Shown piece after piece: positions 27,521 to 34,712 of a DNA stretch of 64,000 bases. The stretch is from Roseateles oligotrophus (GTDB lineage: Bacteria; Pseudomonadota; Gammaproteobacteria; Burkholderiales; Burkholderiaceae_C). The notes under the pieces were generated by a model that was not told the origin of the DNA, searched no databases, and saw nothing but the letters and a program-made list of their open reading frames with translations. The number at the start of each line of letters is the position of its first letter. The stretch's first letter is position 1. The DNA is taken from assembly GCF_025717515.1 (NCBI RefSeq), contig NZ_JAJIRN010000008.1, positions 248,001 to 312,000 of the forward strand, in the 5' to 3' direction. A program made the position numbers and the translations under genes.

Positions 27521-28717
27521 TCAAGGGCGCTTGGTTTCGACCAGCAACTGCACCGCTAAAGGCAGCGCCTGCTCGTACTGCTGATCGAGTGCGATGGGCG
27601 GTCCCTGCTGCTGGACAGTGACGGCGTCGAACCAGGGCCCCAGTGCCGCTTGCAAGGCGCTCAGTGGCGCCAGCTTGGGTTCGCCCTGAGGGTCGGCCAA
27701 GGTGATGCCTATCCATCGTCCCGCCTGGTCAAACACCGGCCCGCCACCCGGCGCGACCGGCACGCCTAGCCCCAAGCCTTGTTGATGGCTGGCGGCGCTG
27801 AGGCGGCCCAAGAAGCCTCGGTGCATGGCCGGCCACGCCGCTTGCGGCGAGGGCGCGGCCAAATAGGCGATGCTGATGGCCGGGCTGCCGGCAAAGGCAT
27901 CGCGGGGTGCACGTGTCAAGCGCGATTGAGCGCTGGGCAGCGGTGTATCCAGGCTCAGCAGGGCCAGGCCCAGGCTGTCGAAACGTTGCATCACGCTGGC
28001 AGCGCTGGTGTGCCCCAAACCGCTGCGGACCCAGAGTTGGGTCGGCGCTTGGCCGGGCAGCAGTGGCACCAAGGCGAGCCGACCGGCGTCAAGCAAAAGC
28101 CCGCTGCCCTGCGCCTGTGCATGGGCGGGAACCGGCGCACCGATCGCCAGCGGTCCGGGGCGAACAAGGGCGGCCACCGGGTCTGATTCGGCCGCTGCCT
28201 GCGGCTCCGCAGCCGGCAAAGCCAGCTGCATCGCCCTTAGCGTCGGCTCGTTCGGCAGGCGCTTCAGGCCGGCCTCCAGCATGCGCTTGGCCTCGGCCCG
28301 CTGCTCGCCCAGGGCCAGCATCCAGGCATAGAGCGCCAAGGCCTCGGGCTCATGGATATGCGCGCCGGCGGTGTGCGAGGCGAACATCAGCGCCGAGCGG
28401 TAGTCGCCGGCCTGCATCTGCGCCTGCAAGAGCAGCAGCTCGGTGTCGGCCGAATGGCTGATCATGGCGGCCGCGTCGAGTTGCCGCAGCGCGCTGTCAC
28501 TGTCGCCGGCGGCCAGGGCCTTGCGGGCGACCTGCAGAAGCGCTAACCGTTCGGGCTCACTCTGCTGCGAGGCTTGTTGGTCATGGGCATGCGGATGCTG
28601 ATGGGCTTGGGTGCCGCCGCAAACGAAGATGGCCAGGCTAAAAATCAGCCTGGCCACGCTTGGTTTCCATGTCGACACCACCCGCTTGCCATCAAGCTGT
28701 GGGCGGCAATTTTTCAT
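27521..28717 (-). CDS. secreted TPR protein with a degenerate trypsin-like domain
   Basis: A 398-residue protein of unknown function. A membrane/signal segment (about 22-38, LIFSLAIFVCGG) is followed by a His-rich stretch (AHQHPHAHDQQ) and TPR-like helices (about 50-165). Residues about 205-385 resemble a trypsin-fold domain: GSGLLLDAGRLALV in place of the GSG...V-T motif and GVPVAPGGGPVFDQAGRWIGI-like segment in place of GNSGGPV, with the nucleophile serine replaced by glycine and no visible catalytic His or Asp. It is therefore probably a binding, not a proteolytic, module. The domain reading is tentative. Confidence 0.6.
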   Translation of the reverse strand: MKNCRPQLDGKRVVSTWKPSVARLIFSLAIFVCGGTQAHQHPHAHDQQASQQSEPERLALLQVARKALAAGDSDSALRQLDAAAMISHSADTELLLLQAQMQAGDYRSALMFASHTAGAHIHEPEALALYAWMLALGEQRAEAKRMLEAGLKRLPNEPTLRAMQLALPAAEPQAAAESDPVAALVRPGPLAIGAPVPAHAQAQGSGLLLDAGRLALVPLLPGQAPTQLWVRSGLGHTSAASVMQRFDSLGLALLSLDTPLPSAQSRLTRAPRDAFAGSPAISIAYLAAPSPQAAWPAMHRGFLGRLSAASHQQGLGLGVPVAPGGGPVFDQAGRWIGITLADPQGEPKLAPLSALQAALGPWFDAVTVQQQGPPIALDQQYEQALPLAVQLLVETKRP

Positions 28718-28721
28718 CTCA

Positions 28722-30674
28722 TCAAGGCGCCTGTGTGATGCGGGGCTTGTTCAGCACCGCGCTGCCTGGGTTGTAGGCGTTCGCGGCGCTCTTGTAGCCG
28801 GCCAGATAAGCGATCAAGGCATCGATGTCTTGCGCGCCGCCCTGAACATTGCTGCCGCCCAGCAGGACCGTGAAGCCGTCGCCGCCGGTGGCGGTGAAGT
28901 TGTTGACCGTCACCCGGTAGGTCTTGGCCGGGTTCTGCACCACGCCGTTGATGACGATGTTGTCGGCAGCACCCGTCACGACCGGCGGGTAGACGGTCAC
29001 ATCGGTTGGCGTCAGCGTCACGTTCTGGATCTTGGCGCAAGCCGGTGCTGCGGCGCTCCAGCTGTACTTCAGGCCATTGCTGGACTGCATCACGCGGTTG
29101 GCGGTCTGGCCCTTGCAGCCGGCGAATTGCTGCTCCAGCACATCCTTGAGCTGCTGCGCCGTCAGTGTCATCGTCACCAGGGTATTGCCGAAAGGCTGGA
29201 CCGTGAACGCGTCGGCGTAGGTCAGCGCATAGGGGTAGCTGGCAGCGGCGGGCTTGACGAAGCCGGGGCTGCGCACGCCGCCGGCATTCATGAAGGCCAT
29301 CACGGCGCCGCCCAATGCAGCCGGCTGGGTCGCTTGCAACTGCGCGTCGGCGATCAGATCACCGGCTTCCATTTCGCCGGCGTTGTTGGCCGCATTGCTC
29401 ATGCCTGCGGTGATGGTGCCCACCACTTGACCGGCGATCGGCGCGACCGCGCCCTTGTAGGCCAGCACCACGTTCTTGACTTCCGGGTTGTTGGCGATGG
29501 CGCTGTTGATCGCGGCGTCGCTGCGGTCCACCAAGCGGTTGTTGGCGCTGACGGTCGTGACGTCTCGGCTGATCGGGTCGATCGTCAGATCAACTTCGGT
29601 CATGGCGCGACCGAAGGCGCTCGAGCTGGTGACCGGGATCAGTCGGCCGGTCTTGTTAGGCAGACCGGTGGCGCGCGGCGTGCTGACCGTGTTGGCGGCG
29701 TTGCTGCCGGTCACGTCGATGGTGTTCTTCGAGCAGTTGTAGGCGGCGTGGGTGTGGCCGCTGATGACCAGATCGACCGCGTTGTCAAAGCGTGCGACGA
29801 CCTTGGCAATCTCGCTGGCGCTGCCGTCCGGGTTCTTGAGGTCATTCAAGCAGCCATTGATGTCGCTGGCGTTGCTCAAGCCGCTGCCGGCCGCCGCGTT
29901 CTGGAAGCCACCTTGGTGAATCAGCACGACGATGGATTCGATGCCTTGGGCGCGTAGCTTCGGGATCAAGGCATTGACCGAGTCGGCTTCGTCATTGAAG
30001 GCCAGGCCGGCCACGCCGGTGGGGGTGACGATGCCCGGCGTGCCTTTGAGCGTCATGCCGATGAAGGCGATCTTGACGCCGCCAAAGCTCTTGACGCCAT
30101 AGGCCGGCAGCAGCGTGCGGCCGGTGGCGGTTTCGATCACATTGGCCGACAGCCATTTGAACTTGGCGCCGTCAAAGGTGCCGGGCGCCGAGGAGCCGAA
30201 GCCCTTGCAGCTATTGGCTTCCGGGATGCCATTGGCACCCAGCTTGCAGCCGCCGTTTTGCAAGCGACGCAACTCGTCCTTGCCCTTGTCGAACTCATGG
30301 TTGCCGACCGAAGAGAAATCAACGCCGATCTTGTTCAGCGTTTCAACGGCGGGCTCATCAAAGAACAGCGCCGAGATCAGCGGCGAGGCGCCGATGAAGT
30401 CGCCCGCACCGACGACCACGGTGTTGGGGTTGGTGGCCTTCATTTGAGCCACATAAGCGGCCATGTATTCGGCACCGCCGACGGCCGGGCGTTGGGCGCT
30501 AGGCACGGCGGTGTTTTTGCCAAAGCTGCCGGGTGTTTCCAGCGTGCCGTGGTAGTCATTGAAGCCGATGATCTTGACCTTGATCGGGGCGGGCTGCACG
30601 GCGCTGACGGCATGTGCGGCGTTCAGGCCAAAAGCGGCCATCAAGGCCAGCAGCAGGGGAGTTGTTTTCAACAT
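28722..30674 (-). CDS. bifunctional metallophosphatase / 5'-nucleotidase
   Basis: A 650-residue exported enzyme (signal peptide cleaved near AAHAVSA, about residue 23). The N-terminal metallophosphatase domain shows metal ligands in GFNDYHG, GAGDFIG, GNHEFD and SGHTHAAYN; the C-terminal 5'-nucleotidase domain (from about 390) holds AGDLIADAQ, MNAGGVRSPG and the substrate-stacking region near YAFTVQPFGNT-like DAFTVQPFGN. It dephosphorylates nucleotides, and possibly UDP-sugars, in the periplasm or outside the cell. Family length is about 550-650, so it is complete. Confidence 0.92.
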   Translation of the reverse strand: MLKTTPLLLALMAAFGLNAAHAVSAVQPAPIKVKIIGFNDYHGTLETPGSFGKNTAVPSAQRPAVGGAEYMAAYVAQMKATNPNTVVVGAGDFIGASPLISALFFDEPAVETLNKIGVDFSSVGNHEFDKGKDELRRLQNGGCKLGANGIPEANSCKGFGSSAPGTFDGAKFKWLSANVIETATGRTLLPAYGVKSFGGVKIAFIGMTLKGTPGIVTPTGVAGLAFNDEADSVNALIPKLRAQGIESIVVLIHQGGFQNAAAGSGLSNASDINGCLNDLKNPDGSASEIAKVVARFDNAVDLVISGHTHAAYNCSKNTIDVTGSNAANTVSTPRATGLPNKTGRLIPVTSSSAFGRAMTEVDLTIDPISRDVTTVSANNRLVDRSDAAINSAIANNPEVKNVVLAYKGAVAPIAGQVVGTITAGMSNAANNAGEMEAGDLIADAQLQATQPAALGGAVMAFMNAGGVRSPGFVKPAAASYPYALTYADAFTVQPFGNTLVTMTLTAQQLKDVLEQQFAGCKGQTANRVMQSSNGLKYSWSAAAPACAKIQNVTLTPTDVTVYPPVVTGAADNIVINGVVQNPAKTYRVTVNNFTATGGDGFTVLLGGSNVQGGAQDIDALIAYLAGYKSAANAYNPGSAVLNKPRITQAP

Positions 30675-30702
30675 GATGAGGGATTCCGAATGCAGGGCGG
30701 GT

Positions 30703-31320
30703 TTACTTAGCGCTCTTGCGGCGCAGCGCCAGCGACAACAGCGAGAGGCCGGCCAGCAGGCTGGCCAGCGTGCTTGACTCGGGCACGGCCGAAACCGCGG
30801 CCACGGTCAGTTGCAGGCCGCCGGTGCTCACATTCATTGGGCTGCCGTCCAGCTTGACCGAATAGGACAAGCCGCCGCTGATGTCATAACTACCGGCTTC
30901 CAGGGTGTAGACAGCGCGGCTGAAGTCGGGGTTGGCCAGGGCGGTGTTGAAGTCAGCGATGGAGCTGCCTTCCAGCAATGGATCGCCGTCAACGCCGACG
31001 CTGGTTTCCCCGATTGCGGCGCCCATGTTCTTGACGATGAAGCGGTCGCCCGAGATGCCGGTGTCCAGCACGGTCAAGCTGCCGACAAAGCCGGCATCGA
31101 TCGTGAAGGTGAAGTGAGCCGGGCTGGGATCGTCAAAGCCGACCAGCCAGTCGAGGCTGTTCGGGCTGTTGACCGGAGTCAGCTCGGCGTTGACCAGGAA
31201 TTCGTACCAGCTGCCATCGGCGGCGAGTGTGGCGGCCTGGGCGGAGCTCAAGCCGACAGCCAGCGTGAATGCGCTGAAAGCGCCGACCGCAATGGCGCGG
31301 GAAATGAAGTTGCTTGTCAT
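30703..31320 (-). CDS. PEP-CTERM sorting-domain protein with variant motif
   Basis: A 205-residue secreted protein with a signal peptide (cleavage near SSAQAAT, about residue 29), a beta-rich body without recognisable enzyme motifs, and a C-terminal sorting region: VPESSTLASLLAGLSLLSLALRRKSAK read as motif VPES, a membrane helix and a basic tail. The canonical Pro-Glu-Pro is altered to Pro-Glu-Ser. Such proteins are processed by exosortase and exported to the envelope or matrix. No exosortase gene is in the window. Confidence 0.82.
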   Translation of the reverse strand: MTSNFISRAIAVGAFSAFTLAVGLSSAQAATLAADGSWYEFLVNAELTPVNSPNSLDWLVGFDDPSPAHFTFTIDAGFVGSLTVLDTGISGDRFIVKNMGAAIGETSVGVDGDPLLEGSSIADFNTALANPDFSRAVYTLEAGSYDISGGLSYSVKLDGSPMNVSTGGLQLTVAAVSAVPESSTLASLLAGLSLLSLALRRKSAK

Positions 31321-31505
31321 GATCGAGTCCAGGTTGGAGGAGCCACCGCCAAAAAACGGTATGGCGCGATCCTGCCTGGGCGCGGTGACCTGGGCGTGAA
31401 TGCTGCTGTGTCAAATCGGGACAAACGGATCATGGGCGAGGAGGGCCCATGGTGTCAGTTTGAAACAGCCGCAGACAAGACGGGTCCGATCCGGCGCGGG
31501 CATAA

Positions 31506-31529
31506 AAAACCGACCCTCGGGTCGGTTTT
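31506..31529 (-). terminator. intrinsic terminator after the truncated PEP-CTERM gene
   Basis: Stem AAAACCGACCC / GGGTCGGTTTT with a tight loop; A-run on the plus-strand left side gives a T-run for minus-strand transcripts ending at 31580. The rest of 31321-31579 shows no gene and should contain the promoter of the PEP-CTERM gene at 31320. Confidence 0.8.
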
Positions 31530-31579
31530 GTCAAAGCAGCGGTTTGTTCGGCGGCCAGTGGCTGGCTTTTGAGGTTCAA

Positions 31580-31984
31580 TCAAACGCCTTGGCGCCTCTT
31601 GGTGGCGAAACCCAGCAGGCCCAGGCCGGCCAACAGCATGGCGTAACTGGCGGGTTCAGGTACGGCGTTGACCGAGGCTTGAATCACGAACAGATGATCG
31701 TCATCGGCCCCAATTTGGGTGCTGAAGCTAAAGGCGACGCTCTTGGTGATGCCGTTGATGGTGATGTTTTGGTCGACCACAAAGGCAATGGTTTGATCCG
31801 GAATTACCGAGCCGGCGACGAAGAAATTGCCATTCTGGAAATCAATCAAGCTTGGGGCTCCCCCGATGACGACATCCAGGTTGACGGCCTCCAGCGTCAA
31901 TATGTCCGAGGACGGGAGGACATCGATTGCGCGCGTTGATTTACGGTGGGCGCGAGCGGGCGTGAGGCGTAGGGGAGCTGAGGG
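31580..31984 (-). pseudogene. 5'-truncated PEP-CTERM protein gene
   Basis: The last 106 codons (from a TTG at 31900) read ITINGITKSVAFSFSTQIGA-type beta-rich sequence and a full sorting tail: VPEPASYAMLLAGLGLLGFA followed by TKRRQGV. The frame stays open upstream to 31984 with no ATG and no signal peptide, and is then closed by a stop that lies just inside the left end of a dispersed 97-nt repeat. The front of the gene has evidently been lost at that junction. If expressed from the TTG it would not be exported. A functional, very short protein cannot be strictly excluded. Confidence 0.7.
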
Positions 31985-32078
31985 TCAGGCCTTGCCTTTT
32001 GCCTGCCAAGGGCGAATTTTTTGTTGCGGCCCTGGGCAATTTGCCGCCGGTCGCCAAGGTCAGGAACCCGCCAGGAGC
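31982..32078 (+). repeat. 97-nt dispersed repeat, copy A
   Basis: Begins GGGTCAGGCCTTGCC and ends CCAGGAGC; aligns without gaps to 34274-34370 with 83 of 97 positions identical by eye. The similarity continues weakly to a shared GTTTGTCTG at 32083-32091. It contains a short self-complementary GGCAAATTTGCC-like core (GGCAATTTGCC). The left edge coincides with the broken end of the PEP-CTERM gene. The surrounding 31985-32199 contains no gene. Confidence 0.85.
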
Positions 32079-32199
32079 GGAGGTTTGTCTGGCCATGGGT
32101 AGGCCAGTTTGCGTGGCCGACGGGGGAGGGCGCGGCGCCGGCCGCCCCTTCAGTTGACGGCCTGAACCCCGCTGTTGCGGACTGACCTGCCCGCTGCGC

Positions 32200-33624
32200 T
32201 CAGCGCCCTGCTTTTCGGATTTCGGCGCTTGGCAGATCGTTTTGCGTGACGATCAACTGCTCAAACGCACCTGCCGCGTCGGCCACGAAGCGAAGATGCA
32301 CACGGCTCGGGCTGTCCTTGATGAAGAACTCCGCCGGGCCACAGGGCAAGACTTCAAACTTGCCGCGCCCACTGCGCTGCATGAAGAGACGATTGCCTTC
32401 GCGGCTGATCGCGCGATCATCCTTGTCATTGATCTTGTAAACCCCGACAAACTTCTCCAAGCTGTCCGCGTCCAACTGAATAGCCTTGTACTCGGGATAG
32501 GGGTTGCCCATGGCGATGGCCGCAATCTTCTCCACCAGGTAAGCGGAGTTCGGCGCCGCAAAACCGTTGTTGCCGAGCACAGCCACGTACAACTGATGCT
32601 CAGGAATCCTCACGGCAAAGGCATTGAAGCCGGGGATGATGCCGTCGTGCCCAATCGCTCGAGCGCCACGAATCTGATAGTTGTTCCAGCCGTAGCCATA
32701 ACCTGCATTTTGAGTGCCATGAATCTTGTGAGGCTGCATTGCCAGCTCCCAGGAACTTGGCTTCAATAACTTGCCTTCAACAATGGCCCGGTCCCAGGTG
32801 GCCAAATCATCCACCGTGGATACCAGTCCGCCTGCGGCATAGACGATGTCGATGTTGATGGGGTCAGCCTTCTGAACCTTCTCACCTTGGCCCATATAGC
32901 CTTCAACCCGACGCTGAGCGTCACGCTCCCGCCCTTCGTAGGCCGTTTGACTCATCTTCAAGGGCTCAAAGATGTGCTTGGCGAGGTAGTCCTCGTAGCT
33001 CATTCCGGAGACCTTTTCGATGACCATTCCCAACAGGAAATATCCAGTGTTGCTGTAAGCGAAGCCCTGCCCCGGCGGGAATGCCAAGCCATCATCTTTG
33101 AAGAGCTCGAATATCTGTTGCCGCGTGATCGGCTTGCCGGCAGTCTCGGCAAATTTGGGTGAGCGGACATAGTCCTTCAGCCCCGAGGTGTGGCTGAGCA
33201 CTTGTTCAAGCGTGATCTTCGCGCCCTGGTTTGGCAGTTCGGGAAGCAAGGCATTGATATCGTCATCGAGCTTCAACTTGCCCGCTTCGATCAATTGAAA
33301 GATCGCCGCCGAAGTGAATTGCTTGGAGACCGACCCCACCCGAAACATCATGTCAGGGCGCAAGGCGGACTTGGCTTCGAGATCAGCCAGACCATAGGAC
33401 TTGCGAAAGATGGTCTTGCCGGCGCGCGTCATGATCACCGAGACGCCTGGAAGATTTGTTTTGAAATATGGCGCGAGCGCCGCATCGAAACTGTCCTCAG
33501 CGACGGCGCTTGCTGCCGTCGCTTGAGCGGCCTCGGCGGAACCTGCGGCAAAACCGCCCAGCAGGGACAAGGCCAGGATGGCCGATGGCAAGCGAGAGAG
33601 AGAGGGTTTGGAGAAGCTTTTCAT
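32200..33624 (-). CDS. serine hydrolase of the beta-lactamase / PBP4*-esterase family
   Basis: A 474-residue secreted hydrolase with the class C beta-lactamase fold. The signal peptide ends near GSAEAAQA (about residue 33). Catalytic motifs are S98-V-S-K101 in RVGSVSKQFTSA, YSN in FAYSNTGYFLLG (about 176) and HDG in IGHDGIIPGFNAF (about 313) replacing KTG. A C-terminal 100-residue beta domain (DUF3471-like) follows. Such proteins act as esterases, D-amino peptidases or unknown hydrolases, rarely as true resistance enzymes. The gene is flanked by the two copies of a dispersed repeat. Base composition is slightly lower in GC than neighbours. Confidence 0.88.
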   Translation of the reverse strand: MKSFSKPSLSRLPSAILALSLLGGFAAGSAEAAQATAASAVAEDSFDAALAPYFKTNLPGVSVIMTRAGKTIFRKSYGLADLEAKSALRPDMMFRVGSVSKQFTSAAIFQLIEAGKLKLDDDINALLPELPNQGAKITLEQVLSHTSGLKDYVRSPKFAETAGKPITRQQIFELFKDDGLAFPPGQGFAYSNTGYFLLGMVIEKVSGMSYEDYLAKHIFEPLKMSQTAYEGRERDAQRRVEGYMGQGEKVQKADPINIDIVYAAGGLVSTVDDLATWDRAIVEGKLLKPSSWELAMQPHKIHGTQNAGYGYGWNNYQIRGARAIGHDGIIPGFNAFAVRIPEHQLYVAVLGNNGFAAPNSAYLVEKIAAIAMGNPYPEYKAIQLDADSLEKFVGVYKINDKDDRAISREGNRLFMQRSGRGKFEVLPCGPAEFFIKDSPSRVHLRFVADAAGAFEQLIVTQNDLPSAEIRKAGR

Positions 33625-34273
33625 TGGGAGTTTTCAGCTGTTTTTGCGCCGCGGACCGAAGCCACGAGCTGCGCCAAGAAGACTGTCTGGCAACGACGAA
33701 CAATACGCGCCGCCCGACATGAAGCTTCATTCTTCCGGCCAAGCTGCCTGCATTGAAGCGCAATCCGACCGGGTGCATGAATCGTGGGGCAGTCGGTCTA
33801 TTCCTGAGGCGGGGCCGCAGAGATCCAGCACATCGCCCCGCACAGTGGCAAAGCTTTAGGCGGCTGCGCTGCCCTACTGAATGAACTGCCGCGGGCCGCT
33901 GATTCGAGCCATGGGGCAGTGCATATTGGAATTGGGAAGCCAGCCCTTTGATTCGGTCAAATTGGTGCCCTCTTGCTGTTGGTGCCTCAAATTCCGTCGT
34001 TCGCAAGCCGCCGTTGACCAAAACGGCCGGCGTACCGAACGTCAGCCATGCGGCGCTTGTTCGAACGGTTGGCCTTGCGCAGGACGGGACGTTTCGAGGG
34101 CACAGACTGCATGGCAACTCTGTGCCCTGAGCCGGTTTTCTTTCTTTCCTCCGTGCTCGCGGGAGTCACCTGAAATGGCTCTGGCAACGCGAAGATTAGC
34201 GTGCGGCGAATGTGGGAACTTTTGGCCAGGATGGAGGGGATGAAAGGGATAAAGAAAAGCAAAACAGGCGCGG

Positions 34274-34370
34274 GGGTCAGGCCTTGCCTTTTTCCAGCCA
34301 AGGGCAAATTTCTTTTTGCAGCCCTGGGTATTTTGCCGCCGGTCGCCAAAGTCAGGAGGGTGCCCGGAGC
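34274..34370 (+). repeat. 97-nt dispersed repeat, copy B
   Basis: Same orientation as the copy at 31982-32078 and of equal length; 14 substitutions, no gaps. Its final 12 bases, GGTGCCCGGAGC, recur at 34564-34575, after which the match to the sequence downstream of copy A resumes (GTTTGTCTG at 34580-34588). The copy therefore looks interrupted by a roughly 205-base segment bounded by the 12-base direct repeat. Confidence 0.8.
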
Positions 34371-34575
34371 AGCTATACGGATTTTGCTCTTGGAGTCAAT
34401 AACTTGGCATTCATGCCAGATATGCGCTACCCGCCCGATGCCGGGGCGAACTCCCGGCATGGCGGGAGGCGAACGGTTGCGCCGAGGCTCCGCAGATTTT
34501 GAACAAGATTGAAGCCAGGGTGTCCGGCCGATTCGATTAGCCGCTCAATTTTGAAGTCAGCTCGGTGCCCGGAGC
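34359..34575. repeat. putative small insertion bounded by 12-base direct repeats
   Basis: GGTGCCCGGAGC is found at 34359-34370 and 34564-34575. The enclosed 193 bases hold two perfect stems, TGGCAT/ATGCCA (34405-34418) and ATGCCGGG/CCCGGCAT (34438-34460), and no open frame of note. Consistent with a tiny non-autonomous mobile sequence or a local duplication; no known family recognised. Confidence 0.5.
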
Positions 34576-34712
34576 TGGCGTTTGTCTGTCACAAACTAAG
34601 GAGCGACCCGCGAGAATCAGTACAAAGTATGCGTTAGCATCCGGCCAGCGGCGCTTGAGTACGACGGCAGCTAGTACCAATCGCTGACCAAGAAAAACAG
34701 GAGAGGGCTTTC

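Larger units (their letters stand above)
33625..34712. other. 1.1-kb gene-poor region
   Basis: No frame here has family resemblance, a plausible start or Burkholderiales-type codon use. The right half contains repeat copy B, a 12-base direct repeat and two perfect hairpins (34405-34418 and 34438-34460). The left half (33625-34270) shows nothing I can name; it may be decayed coding sequence. The promoter of the lipoprotein gene at 34713 must lie near its right end. Confidence 0.5.

Noticed and set aside
32200-33624. Beta-lactamase-fold gene as an antibiotic-resistance gene
   Set aside because: The third motif is HDG-type and a C-terminal esterase-associated domain is present; the family is mostly non-resistance hydrolases.
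33497-34117. 206-codon minus-strand frame in the gene-poor region
   Set aside because: Overlaps the hydrolase start, is rich in Arg/Ser without any family pattern, and has no ribosome site.
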